Assembly: GCF_036324505.1 (NCBI RefSeq)
Contig: NC_086350.1
Location: 27,386,257-27,450,256 of the forward strand
Direction: 5' to 3'
DNA length: 64,000 bases
From: Eleginops maclovinus
Taxonomy: Eukaryota; Chordata; Actinopteri; Perciformes; Eleginopidae
Below the pieces are notes generated by a model. That model worked only from the letters and a program-made list of their open reading frames with translations. It made no database searches and was not told the origin of the DNA. The translations under genes were made by a program, and so were the position numbers. Every line of letters starts with the position of its first letter. The first letter of the stretch is position 1. Shown here piece after piece: positions 24,596-36,033 of this stretch.

Positions 24596-24764
24596 TTTCC
24601 ACATTGGTCCGTGTGGGGGCAGTGTTGCACTGAGTAACTTTGTATGTGGCTTTCCTATAAAAATGAACCAGAGTATGGAAAAGGACATGAATTGAAATGG
24701 CTCGGGTCGCATTCGTTTGAATGACATATTAATAGAGCAATTTGCATTTAGTAATGTTAAGTAC
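24596..24764. repeat. Unclassified dispersed repeat, copy 1
   Basis: Shares GGGGCAGTGTTGC, TTTGTATGTGRCTTT, TATAAWAATGAAC and ATGGAAAAGGACAT, in the same order and spacing, with 38043-38170. Confidence 0.55.
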
Positions 24765-24782
24765 AATAAACACAATCCTGTC

Positions 24783-25322
24783 GGTACCAGCGACTGTCCC
24801 TGTTCTGATTCAGATTTTTCAGGACTTCATACTTCTAGACTAAATAAGCGCATCATCCTAGCTGGGCTCACGGCCGCCAAAAAGATGGTTGTTATGCGAT
24901 GGAAACCCTCGCAGATGCTTAACATTAGACAGTGCATTCTTACCTTTTTAGATGTGGTATATTTGGAATTGTCAACTGCCCGTATTCATGGAGCTACTGA
25001 AAAAACTCTGTCCATTTGGCAGACAGCAGCTGAATCTTTGAAATGCTTATTGGGGTAACCTTATAACCTTAACTATCATCACCCCTTGTGACATTCATTT
25101 TATGAATCCTTCTTTCCCCCGAAGTTTGATTTTTTTTGATGGTTGGGTGGGGGGTCATTATTTTTCTTTGCGTCACGAAGTTGTATTTTATTGAAATTTG
25201 GATGCATATTTTTGTGACAAATGGCCGACCTTACACTTTTCATGCCCACTCAATATTGTATTGTACTTTTGTATATTGATGTGCAATTGCTTAATAAAAA
25301 TGTTGTCACAAAAAAAAAAGAA
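24783..25322 (+). mobile_element. 5'-truncated L1-type LINE insertion
   Basis: The + frame ending at 25058 (RIILAGLTAAKKMVVMRWKP, then LSTARIHGATEKTLSIWQTA) matches the C-terminus of teleost L1-type elements. A 3' UTR and an A-rich tail follow at 25310-25322. An 18-bp target-site duplication with one mismatch, AATAAACACAATCCT(G/A)TC, brackets it at 24765-24782 and 25323-25340. This is a textbook target-primed insertion. Confidence 0.85.
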
Positions 25323-25658
25323 AATAAACACAATCCTATCTCGTAAATATAACTACTTTCTGTTTAGCCTTTCCGAGAACCAGCACCTTATCGTGGTGGA
25401 GAGGTTTGTGTGCCCCGATGAACCTGGGGGTTGTGTTGTCTGGTAGGGTCTCCCATAGCAAATTGGTCTCAGGTAAGGGGCCAGACTAAGATTGGTTCAA
25501 AAAGACCTCATGAAAAACACACTTGAAAGCGAGGATACCCGGCCCGGAGGAAGCCCGGGTTCCCTTCTGGAGCCAGGCCCAGAAGGAGGACTCGTCAGCG
25601 AGCGTCTGGTGGCCGGGCTTGCCACGGAGCCCGGCCGGGCACAGCCTGAAAAAGCAAC

Positions 25659-28600
25659 GTGGGCAACACCTCAGCTTCTCCGTCCCGCGGGCCCACCACC
25701 TACGGGAAACAGCGATGGGGTCGGGTGCGCTGCCAGAAGGGTGGTAGTGAAAGCAGAGGGTCTCGACGGACCAGACTCAGGCGACAGAAGCTGGCTTTGG
25801 GGACGTGGAATGTCACCTCTCTGGGGGGGAAGGAGCCGGAGCTTGTGCAGGAGGTGGAGCATTACCGGTTGGATCTGGTGTGGCTCACCTCTACGCACAG
25901 CGTCGGCTCTGGAACCTTACTTCTGGATAAGTGTTGGACTCTATTCTTCTCCGGAGTTGCCCAATGTGTGAGGCGCCGAGCGGGTGTGGGGATGCTCACA
26001 AGCCCCCGGGTCAGTGCCGCTTTGTTGGAGTTTACCCCAGTGGACGAGAGGGTCGCCTCCCTATGCCTGCGGGTCATGGGGGGGAAAACTCTGACTGTTG
26101 TGTGTGCTTATGCACCAAACAGCAGTTCAGAGTATTCGGCCTTCTTGGAGACCCTGAAAGAAGTCCTGTAAGGGGCTCCTGAATGGGACTCCTTAGTCTT
26201 GCTGGGAGACTTCAACGCACACGTGGGCAATGATGGAGACACTTGGAGGGGCGTGATTGGGAGGAACGGCCCCCCTGATCTGAACCGGAGTGGTGGTTTG
26301 CTACTGGACTTCTGTGCTAGTCATGGATTGGCCATAACAAACACCATGTTCGAACATAAGGATGCTCATAAGTGACAGTGGTACCAGACCACCCTAAGCA
26401 GAAGGTTCATGATCGATTTTGTTATCGTATCATCGGACCTGAGGCCGCATGTTTTGGACACTCGGTTGGAGAGAGGGGCGGAGTTGTCAACTGATCACCA
26501 TCTGGTGGTGAGTTGGGCCGAGTGGCGGGGGAAGCCTCTGGACATATCTAGTAAGCCCAAACGTGTATTGCGGGTGAACTGGGAACGTCTGGAGGAGTCC
26601 CAAGTCCAGGAGGCCTTCAACTCACACCTCTGGCGGAGCTTTTCAGGCATCCCTGTGGAGGCTGGGGACATTGAACCAGAGTGGGCAGTGTTCAAAGCCT
26701 CCATTGCCGAATCTGCGGCGGTGAGCTGTGGTCTTAAGGTTTTAGGTGCCTCAAGGGGCGGTAACCCTCGAACCTCCTGGTGGACACCGGTGGTCAGGGA
26801 AGCCGTCCGACTGAAGAAGGAGGCCTTCCGGGATATGTTATCCCTGGGTACTCCTGACGCAGTTGCAAGATATCGACGGGCCCGAAGGGCAGCAGCCTCA
26901 GCCATGGCCGAGGCAAAGCAGCGGGTGTGGGAGAAGTTCGGAGAAGCCATGGAGAAGGACTTTCGGTCAGCACCAAAGTTGTTCTGGAAAACCGTCCGAC
27001 ACCTCAGGAGGGAGAAGCAGGGAACCATCCAAGCTGTGTACAGTAAGGATGGGACGCTGTTGACCTCAACTGATAGTGTGTTAGGGCGGTGGAAGGAACA
27101 CTTTGAAGAACTCCTGAATCCGACAACTCCGCCCTCTATGTTAGAGGCGGAGCTGGAGTATGATCAATTCCAATCTCACGGGGGGAAGTCACTGAGGTAG
27201 TTAAACAGCTCCACAGTGGCAAAGCCCCGGGGGTGGATGAGATCCGCCCAGAAATGCTGAAGGCTCTGGGTGTTGAAGGACTGTCATGGTTGACACGTCT
27301 CATCAACATTGCGTGGAAGTCGGAAACAGTACCGAAGGAGTGGCAGACAGGGGTGGTGGTTCCCCTTTTTAAAAAGGGGGATCAGAGGGTGTGTGCCAAT
27401 TACAGAGGCATCACATTACTCAGCCTCCCCGGGAAAGTTTACTCTAAGGTGCTGGAAAGGAGGGTCCGGCCGATTGTCGAACCTCAGATTGAGGAGGAAC
27501 AATGCGGTTTTCGTCCTGGTCGTGGAACGACGGACCAGCTTTTCACTCTCGCAAGGATCCTGGAGGGGGCCTGGGAGTACGCTCATCCGGTCTACATGTG
27601 CTTTGTGGATTTGGAGAAGGCGTATGACCGGGTTCCCAGGGAGATACTGTCGGAGGTGCTGCGGGAGTATGGGGTGAGGGGGTCTCTACTTAGGGCCATC
27701 CAATCTCTGTACTCTCAAAGCGAGAGCTGTGTCCGGGTCCTCAGTAGCACGTCGGACCGATTTTCCGGTGAGGGTTGGCCTCCGCCAGGGCTGCGCTTTG
27801 CCACCAATCCTGTTTGTGATATTAGACATGGACAGGACTTTGAGGCGTAGTCGTGGGGGAGGGGGGCTGCAGTTTGGTGGGCTAAGGATTGCACCACTGC
27901 TTTTTGCAGATGATGAAGAAAAAGATGAAGATTCAACTTTATTGTCATTGCACAGAGTACAAGTACTAGGACAACGAAATGCGGTCTCTGCATTTGACCC
28001 ATCCTAGTGTTAGGAGCAGTGGGCTGCCATTATGTACGGCGCCCGGGGTGGTCCTAATGGCTTCATCGGTCTGTGACCTTCAGCACTCACTGGATCGGTT
28101 CGCGGCCGAGTGTGAAGCGACTGGGATGAGGATCAGCACCTCCAAATCTGAGGCCATGGTTCTCAGCAGGAAACCGATGGATTGTCCACTCCAGGTAGGG
28201 AATGAGGCCTTACCCCAAGAGAAGGAGTTCAAGTATCTCGGGGTCTTGTTCTCGAATGAGGGAACAATGGAGCGTGAGATGGGCCGGAGAATCGGAGCAG
28301 CGGGAGCGGTACTGCAGTCGCTTTACCGCACCGTTGTGACGAAAAGAGAGCTGAGCCAGAAGGCAAAGCTCTCTGTCTACCGGGCCATCTTCGTTCCTAC
28401 CCTCACCTATGGTCATGAAGGATGGGTCATGACCAAAAGAACGAGATCGCGGATACAAGCAGCCGAAATGGGATTTCTCCGCAGGGTGGCTGGCATCTCC
28501 CTTAGGGATAAGGTGAGAAGTTCAGTCATCCGGGAGGGACTTGGAGTAGAACCGCTGCTCCTTCGCGTTGAAAGGAGCCAGTTGAGGTGGTTCGGGCACC

Positions 28601-28815
28601 TAGTGAGGATGCCACCTGGGCGCCTCCCTAGGGAGGTGTTCCAGGCACGTCCAGCTGGGAAGAGACCGAGGGGTAGACCTAGGACCAGGTGGAGGGATTA
28701 TATCTCTTCACTGGCCTGGGAGCGCCTTGGAATCCCCCAGTCAGAGCTGGTTGATGTGGCCAGGGAAAGGAAAGTTTGGGGCTCTCTGCTGGAGCTGTTA
28801 CCTCCGCGACCCTGA
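25659..28815 (+). pseudogene. Rex3 endonuclease-reverse transcriptase, disrupted
   Basis: Pieces in changing frames: an APE-type endonuclease N terminus (25659-26171), the endonuclease end with [10 protein letters not shown] (26409-27200), RT fingers and palm with [33 protein letters not shown] and [12 protein letters not shown] (27233-27850), and the thumb/C-terminal region with RAIFVPTLTYGHEGWV (27979-28815). The catalytic LLFADD motif at about 27899-27914 is cut directly after the two Asp by an inserted repeat. It cannot make an active enzyme. Its C-terminal part is intact where copy 2 is deleted. Confidence 0.9.
27915..28047. repeat. SINE-like insertion inside Rex3 copy 1
   Basis: Copy 2 reads GCAGATGATGTGGTCCTAAT without interruption, while copy 1 has about 130 extra bp after GATGAT. 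The insert contains TTTATTGTCATTGCACAGAG and CTCTGCATTTGACCCATCCT, common in teleost SINE/LINE tails. Confidence 0.75.
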
Positions 28816-28851
28816 TGGAAAAGCGGGAGAAGATGGATGGATGGATGGATG

Positions 28852-29271
28852 GGGGTTGTCATCTGCTGTAGTTTTACTGGTCATCTTGCTATTTAATAGT
28901 TGTATCAGTTATGTGCAACTTTTCATTCTATATAGTACTTAATGTGCTGATTTACTAGCCCCGGAGCCATTGAAAGAGTCTGACTAGCCCTGTTTGACAT
29001 GCTAGCTAATGTTAGCTAAAATTAGCTTGTGTTAGCTTAGACAGTGGTTAGATTTTTGTAGTATGCAGTTCGGGACTACAAACACAAAAACATCTGTCTG
29101 CTAGTTCAGGTACTTGTTAGTAATGCTACTGTGGAAGCTTTTTATATGTTTAAATGCTTCCACATGGTTTTACACACATGTATAGGCCTACATTAATCCT
29201 TTTCATTCTTCCCAGCATAAAACAATTTCAGTGTTATTTATTTATGCTCTTGATGTCTTTCTTTATTTTAG
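28852..29271 (+). other. Likely intron sequence of the downstream hAT element
   Basis: Ends in TGTCTTTCTTTATTTTAG followed by AGGAAGCATT, a good acceptor directly before the transposase exon. No other feature. Confidence 0.5.
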
Positions 29272-30929
29272 AGGAAGCATTCCAGTGTCTTGAAAACAGC
29301 AGAAATGGCATCAGATGATGGTGGTGAACAAAGAGCCATGCCCACCACACCTCCTCTCAAACAATCAACACTCAGCACCTCAGCAATCACCCAAAGAAAA
29401 GTAAACTCCTTGGTTCTTGAGTTCGTAATTGCAGATGTGCAGCCCTTTTCATTAGTGGAGAATGCCCCATTCCGTAAGATGATCGAAGGAATTAGTGGGG
29501 GTAGGACACCCATGTGCAGAAAAACATTGATGTTGTGCATTAAAAGGGGATCTCAAAGTATGAAGGAGGCACTTACTGAAACTCTTCAGGATGTTCAAAA
29601 CGTGTGCACAACAGCAGATATATGGACGGCTCATCATAGGAGTTTCATGGGAATCACGTGTCACTGGATTGAGCCAGAGACATTAGATCGAAAGTCTGCT
29701 GCGCTGGCATGTGAAAGGATAAGGGGCCGCCACACCTATGATGTGATTGCTGCCAAAATTAGTCAGATTCATGCAGAATTCCAGATCCAATTTCGTGAAG
29801 GCATTCAATGAATATGGAGGGTGTGAAATGGATGATGAGATGGATGGCATAGATGATGTGCAGTTTGCTGATGTCTCTGCAGTTCTTCAGGAGGAGCAAG
29901 AGGAAGAGGAGCTAAACTTTTTTTTGCCACCTCACCATCGATGTGCCGCGCATACTTTGAATCTTGTTGCCACAAATGATCTTGACAAAGTTGCCTCGCA
30001 GGGTGTTTCTCGAAAACTATACAGAAGTGCAATGTCAAAATGTGCTGCAATCTGGAATAAGTCTCATCGCTCATCAGGTGCTGCTGATGCAATTGACGAA
30101 ATTGCCCAAATGAGATGTTTGGTACCTTCAGTGACTAGGTGGAGCTCAGAGTATCATGCAATCGAGAAGTTAATGAGTCTCACTGAGAGTCAGCTCAATA
30201 GAATCTTTGACCAGCTGAAAGTGGCCAAACTGCATCCTCAAGAGATGATGTTTCTAAAAGAGTACACAGCCATTCTGAAACCTCTTGCATACTCAATCAA
30301 CCTGCTCCAGGGAGAAAAGAACTGTTACTTTGGATATATAGTTCCCACCATTCTCAGCCTAAAAGCCAAGTTAGCTGAAAAGTTGACACAAGTGCAGTTC
30401 TCAACCCACATCCTCTCAGCTGTTATAAAAGCCATTGACACTCGATTTGGGCAGGTGCTGGCCTCCCATGAGGCAAGGATGGCGGCTTCCACCATCCCAA
30501 AGTTTCGACTGTGGTGACGAAGAGAGGGAAGCAATGAAAAGAGCAATGGTCCAAGAGACTCGTCTTCTTCATACAGAGCCTTCTGAGGACGCCGGCACCT
30601 CTGGAAATGCCGCAGTTGGAGGTGATCCAGAAGATGATGACAACTTCTTCACTTTTGAGAGAGCACAGATGACAAGTTCATCAGTGGAGGAAGAGGTGCA
30701 GAGGTATCTCCAAGATCCAGACAAGTCATTGGCATTGAAGATGTATCCAATGATCAGAGCCCTCTTCTTAAAGTACAATACTACTCTGCCATCAAGTGCT
30801 CCTGTCGAGCGTCTCTTTAGCCAGGGAGGACTTATTTTCACTCCACACCGTAACAAAATGACAGATAAGCACTTTGAGCAGGCTCTCCTGCTGCGATACA
30901 ACCGCCTTTACTGGAGTGTTGACATGTAG
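29272..30929 (+). pseudogene. hAT transposase (ZBED-type), broken in three frames
   Basis: Three overlapping open pieces, 29272-29811, 29747-30517 and 30435-30929, together spell a cut-and-paste transposase. Visible are the first catalytic region TTADIWTAHHRSFMGITCHW, RSNFVKAFNEYGG, the CxxH motif RCAAHTLNLV, the RW motif SVTRWSSEYHAIEKL, LLQGEKNCYFGYI near the third acidic residue, and the C-terminal dimerisation domain (SSAPVERLFSQGGLIFTPHR, then KHFEQALLLRYN). The stretch that should carry the second catalytic Asp (a TDN motif just before SNF) is deleted at the first frame break. The second break near 30517 is a small deletion. An N-terminal BED finger exon is expected upstream, but I could not find it. 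Dead. Confidence 0.88.
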
Positions 30930-32004
30930 AGTAGGTGGGTCAAATATGTAGGTAGGTGGCTCAAAGCATATTGGCTTAAGGTTCACAGGCATTCACAGGC
31001 AATGCACATTGACAACCACATTATTCTTTTTAAAACCAATTGTTGTATTTTTTTCATCTGACATTCACATAAAAGCAAGACCTTACATGCCTTCTGCAAA
31101 TGTTTGCAAAAAAAAGTTTTTCATCCTATGTTATGTACAACTTTGACATTTTGGATTGTTTTTTGCTGCTAGCCTTTGTTGTTACATTACCAAGAAGTAA
31201 TGTTGGTTTTTCAATATAACATTTGGTGGCGTAGTTTAAAAAAAGGATATCATTTTGCCATCATCACATTCAGTTTGTGTTTCTGTTTTGTTTTGAAGGA
31301 CCGTTATTAGTGTATCTTTCTTAATGGAAGAACATTAATGTTAAAAAAGTCAGCTGTAACAATCTTAATGGAATGTTTCATATCATCCTTTTATGCTTTT
31401 ATCATGTAAAATCGGGACAAAGGTAGGGAAAATGCAGGTTTTCCTCTGGTGCTTTTTATTTTTAAGGTGATAAGTTGGAACACCTACGCACTTAGTCGCT
31501 CAGTGAAAAAAAAAATGTTAGATGTAACAGCAAATTCTGAACAGAAACAGAGTATTTTATGTTTTTCTATTTTCCCACTTTTAACAGCTGAGTAAATAAA
31601 GAAACTGAATGGGAAAATTGGTCAATTCTTCTTTTTTTTTTAACCAAGCAAAACATATTTTGTGTTAACATACCCTCAGTCTTTGTTCAGGGCACATTTT
31701 CTGCACATTTCTTTGTTCCTCTACAGAAAATTATAATATATTGCACTTTCAGGGTGACTTGGACCTAACACATTCAGCCAATTGGAACAGAAGAACACAC
31801 CAGAATAGGGCTGTTTAGTAAGCAGGATTTGATGGGCATATTCCTACACGTATAAAATGCAATTCAATGTGGAAGTAATCCAAGTATTCAGAATACGTTA
31901 CTCAGATTGACTAATGTAACGGAATACGTTACAAATTACATTTTTGGGCATGTATTCTGTATTCTGTAACGGAATACGTTTTGAAAGTATCCTTCCCAAC
32001 ACTG
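29272..32004 (+). mobile_element. Decayed autonomous hAT element (3' portion through right end)
   Basis: The right end reads, on the minus strand, CAGTGTTGGGAAGGATACTT followed by repeated CGTATTCCGTTAC motifs (31890-32004), typical of a teleost hAT terminus. The matching left end was not found; the Rex3, L1 and other insertions upstream may have separated it. Confidence 0.7.
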
Positions 32005-32454
32005 GTAACATATATGCTATACGTAGAAAAACAAGTCCTTACGTTAAAATGAAACACTCTCAAACCATTTAATGAAGAGTCATTCAGCTTTGCTCTTTAA
32101 CAAAGTCCATGTAAAAACATGTTGATAAAATGGCCAAAACAGAATTGGCACATTTGCACTACAAGGCGCCTTTTGCAGTCTTTATTTACTGTTTATGTAA
32201 ATATTTGTAAAACATCTTCTTAACACATGTTCTGAACTCTTGACTTAACCATGGTTTACCTGACGAGAACAACACAATACAAATGTGTGGTGTTGTTCAT
32301 ATGTTATATATGAAATATGACAAAACTGCCATGAAAAACTCTCACACATCTCTCTTATGTCACAACATTTAGGTCTGACACACCGCAACATTAAAACTAC
32401 TGACTGTGTACTGTGAGCGGCAACATTAACTTTAACCACAAGTTATTTAATTGT
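32005..32454 (-). other. Probable 3' UTR and flank of the HECT-type gene
   Basis: AT-rich sequence between the hAT right end and the HECT stop codon; nothing else recognised. Confidence 0.4.
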
Positions 32455-33297
32455 TTAGAGGCACCCAAAGCCGGGGAAATTCTTAATGCCAAAGTTCATG
32501 TTGGCTTTGAAGGCACCATAAGTGTCCAAAAGAGGAAGCTTTAAAATGTTGGCACAGGCATTTGCCATTGGGAATGTTGACGTTGTAGAAGATAGGAACT
32601 GAAGGCGTGGCAGAGGACTCATACAAGCAGGAGGCACACATGGCACACCTGTAGTGAACATTAACACCTCCTCCAAGGTCACTGAACTGTCATTTTCTAA
32701 AAGTAAAGAACATTGGAATCAATTGACAGTAAATACTATCTACATCAACACCGGAACCTTTTATAATTTGTGTGTATAAAAATCTGACAAGAGCAAATTG
32801 ACTAACCTTCAGAATCGAGAACATAGTCTGCCCAGTAACTCATAGCTTTCTCTTCCTGAGCCCTTCTGTTGCTTCCCTGTTGACTAAGTTCAGGCTGAAA
32901 CAGATTTTCCATCTCTGCAGCAGACAGCTTCACATCGGCATGACAGAGAGCAGGGGTCAGGACCGTCGGATGCTGCTGCAGAGCTGTCAGAAACAGCAAA
33001 CTTTCAAGTCCAGCCTTGAATCTAAAATACAATTAAAAGATGCATGTGCGTCATGTAGAGGTAAGTAAGCAAGAAAATGGGTCAACAGCAACACGTTTGT
33101 CGTAATTATTTTAGCAACAACAATGAAATACAAAAACCTACCTTTCGATTGCAGTGTTGTTCCTGTGGATAATGTACCACTTCAGGTACTCCTCTACAAT
33201 GATTTTTTTTTCCCTTCACATGACCTGACATGTCTGAAGCACCCAGCAGTCTGCCACATGGCACTGTTCCGTATCGTCAAGTCATGAAGGATCTCCA
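32455..33297 (-). pseudogene. Truncated HECT-type (G2E3-like) ubiquitin ligase gene or pseudogene
   Basis: Three exons join in phase on the minus strand: 33297-33142 (donor AAAG|gtaggt), 33021-32807 (acceptor gtattttag, donor GAAG|gttagt) and 32696-32455 (acceptor tttag, stop TAA). The protein reads YLKWYIIHRNNTAIERFKAG across the first join. It ends in a HECT C-lobe segment, [24 protein letters not shown] ligases normally hold a catalytic Cys in LPxAxTC near this place, and here the motif reads FPMANAC, so the Cys is kept. Only the C-terminal part of the family's domain is present. A run of nine A at about 33203-33211 breaks the reading frame within the first exon, so it is either a pseudogene or a homopolymer error. 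It is wedged between a hAT end and a Tc1 element, which may explain the truncation. Confidence 0.7.
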
Positions 33298-33601
33298 CTG
33301 AGGGAGCATTCAATACAAAACAGCTAACGTTAGCAGATAAAAGTAGTCTAGATTTAAAACGGTTCAAGCTGCACGGATAAATCGAGCAGAATCAAACTGT
33401 ACCCTTACAGTTTTCACAGACAAGCAAACAACTTGAAAATAGCTTTCTGTAGTTTTGGTCAAAGCTAAGTTCTACTAACATTATACACTACACACATAAT
33501 CTGCTCCCACACACAGAATAAAGTCATTTAAAGTCATTAATACGGCAGCGACAGATATTATATTATCTACATACTGTGTAACTTTAACATTATAAACTTA
33601 C

Positions 33602-33811
33602 CCATGAGATGTTTCCTGGAGATCCCCCTGCCTTCTTCTTCTCTCGCATAAAAAAACGCATGCGCATCGGCAGTAACAGTCTCTTCCGCTTTTTTATTTG
33701 CGTCATTGCTTTGTTTATCTGCATCGCGGTGTTTCTTTTTATTTGCAGCGGTTTTTTTAATTTGCAGCACCCTGGCCTCTCAGGGCCACCGTACGGAATA
33801 GGGTATATCAA
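33602..33811 (-). other. Candidate leader exon of the HECT-type gene
   Basis: On the minus strand a frame ending ISW|gtaagttta has a near-perfect donor at 33602. It contains internally repetitive GCAAATAAAAA-type units. Joining to the exon at 33297 is plausible but unproven. Confidence 0.3.
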
Positions 33812-33901
33812 AATAAAAACAGTAAAAAAAAAAAAAAATTCAAAACTTCACGTTTCGGTAATGAGAACTAAAAAGTGGTGTAGCTACAAACTTTGAACTT
33901 A

Positions 33902-35403
33902 CAGTGGGGCAAAAAAGTATTTAGTCAGCCACCAATTGCGCAAGTTCTCCCATTTAAAAAGATGAGAGAGGCTTGTAATTTTTATCATAGGTATACCTCA
34001 ACTATGAGAGACAGAATGGGGGAAAAAATCCAGAAAATCACATTGTAGGATTTTTAAAGAATTTATTTTCAAATTATTGTGGAAAATCAGTATTTGGTCA
34101 ATAACAAAAGTTCATCTCAATACTTTGTTTTATACCCTTTGTTGGCAATGACAGAGGTCAAACGTTTTCTGCAACACGGACTTTCAACTCCCTCCAAAGA
34201 TTTTCTATGGGGTTGAGATCTGGAGACTGGCTAGGCCACTCCAGGACCTTGAAATGCTTCTTACGAAGCCACTCCTTCGTTGCCCTGGCGGTGTGTTGGG
34301 ATCATTGTCATGCTGAAAGACCCAGCCACGCTTCATCTTCAGTGCCCTTGCTGATGGAAGGAGGTTTTCACTCAAAATCTCACAATACATGGCCCCATTC
34401 ATTCTTTCCTTTACACGGATCAGTCGTCCTGGTCCCTTTGCAGAAAAACAGCCCCAAAGCACGATGTTTCCACCCCCATGCTTCACAGTAGGTATGGTGT
34501 GCTTTGGATGCAACTCTGCATTCTTTCTCCTCCAAACACGACGAGTTGAGTTTTTACCAAAAAGTTCTATTTTGGTTTCATCTGACCATATGACATTCTC
34601 CCAATCCTCTTCTGGATCATCCAAATGCCCTCTAGCAAACTTCAGACGGGCCTGGACATGTACTGGCTTAAGCAGGGGGACACGTCTGGAACTGCAGGAT
34701 TTAAGTCCCTGGCGTCGTAGTGTGTTACTGATGGTAGCCTCTGTTACTTTGGTCCCAGCTCTCTGCAGGTCATTCACTAGGTCCCCCCGTGTGGTTCTGG
34801 GATTTTTGCTTACCGTTCTTGTGATCATTTTGACCCCACGGGTGAGATCTTGCGTGGAGCCCCAGATCGAGGGAGATTAGCAGTGGTCTTGTATGTCTTC
34901 CATTTTCTAATAATTGCTCCCACAGTTGATTTCTTCACACCAAGCTGCTTACCTATTGCAGATTCAGTTTTCCCAGCCTGGTGCAGGTCTACAATTTTGT
35001 CTCTGGTCTCCTTTGACAGCTCTTTGGTCTTGGCCATAGTGGAGTTTGGAGTATGACTGTTTGAGGTTGTGGACAGGTGTCTTTTATACTGATAACGAGT
35101 TCAAAAAGGTGCCATTAATACAGGTAACGAGTGGAGGACAGAGGAGCCTCTTAAAGAAGAAGTTACAGGTCTGTGAGAGCCAGAAATCTTGCTTGTTTGT
35201 AGGTGACCAAATACTTATTTTAACGAGGAATTTACCAATTAATTCATTAAAAATCCTACAATGTGATTTCCTGGATTTGTTTTTCTCATTCTGTCTCTCA
35301 TAGTTGAGGTATACCTATGATAAAAATTACAGGCCTCTCTCATCTTTTTAAATGGGAGAACTTGCACAATTGGTGGCTGACTAAATACTTTTTTGCCCCA
35401 CTG
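33902..35403 (-). mobile_element. Tc1/mariner element, 1502 bp, with complete ends
   Basis: Flanked by TA on both sides. The terminal inverted repeats are about 190 bp long and nearly identical: both start CAGTGGGGCAAAAAAGTATT and remain alignable through ATCACATTGTAGGATTTTTA. The transposase runs on the minus strand but is frameshifted. Confidence 0.96.
34205..35037 (-). pseudogene. Tc1 transposase with two frameshifts
   Basis: The N-terminal frame 35037-34825 carries the paired-like helix-turn-helix ([20 protein letters not shown], then [16 protein letters not shown]) and is cut by a one-base loss near 34845. The next frame, 34828-34205, has the first two catalytic Asp ([13 protein letters not shown] and FQHDNDP). 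A second frameshift right after the latter puts the third acidic residue out of frame. The protein is inactive as it stands. Confidence 0.93.
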
Positions 35404-35405
35404 TA

Positions 35406-36025
35406 TATCTGGAGAGATAAAACATTAACTGCTTACCTGGTAGCCATCTTGAGTGTTACAGTCAATACTGTCCCCTCCAACAAACTTATTCAAATGTAAG
35501 TTCCTTGAGGACTTAAACAATGATTGAAAATTGTTGCGGAGAATGAGAAAATTGGTTTTGGACACATTTCTATTCCTTATTATTTTCACTAACTTTACCA
35601 ATGATCACCAAATACCACATGTTTCTTCACTGTATCTGTTTATAGTACAACAAGCATTAAAGTTCATTCTTTTTTATGTTTGTTAATTACTAGTATTTCC
35701 ATCTCATAGAACTCAAATCCAGTTATGGACAGGACGCGGTAATGAAAAATAAAATGTAAAAAATAAAATAAAATGTGTATTTATGATGGTAATTTGAAAT
35801 CATGAGCAAAATTGTACATGAAGAGATGTTTATAATGGTATCCTTATTATTTTGATAGCATTAACATTTATCATAAAAAGGCTTCAAGACACTTTATCCG
35901 TCTGATTTTGCGAGAATCATAATTATGGGTCCGCCTAGTAATCCCCTTGGTTTAGAAAGTGGGTCCCACAGGATTTTTGCATGGTTGAGAGTTTGGAAAC
36001 AATTAAACTTGCGGTATTTCTTGAT
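35406..36025. other. Intergenic sequence
   Basis: No supported feature. Confidence 0.4.
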
Positions 36026-36033
36026 AGCTGGAT

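Larger units (their letters stand above)
25374..28851 (+). mobile_element. Rex3 retrotransposon (RTE clade), copy 1, near full length
   Basis: It runs from CGAGAACCAGCACCTTATCG to a tandem GATG tail, the defining 3' end of Rex3. It contains the sequence of the Rex3 diagnostic primer, TGGCAGACNGGGGTGGTGGT, at 27341-27360. Broken by stop codons near 26166 and 26373, frameshifts near 27165 and 27768, and a roughly 130-bp foreign insertion at 27915-28047. It lies about 30 kb from copy 2 in the same orientation. Confidence 0.93.

Noticed and set aside
25492..26182. Several extra frames at the Rex3 5' part
   Set aside because: Frame shadows of the endonuclease region; the same patterns recur in copy 2.
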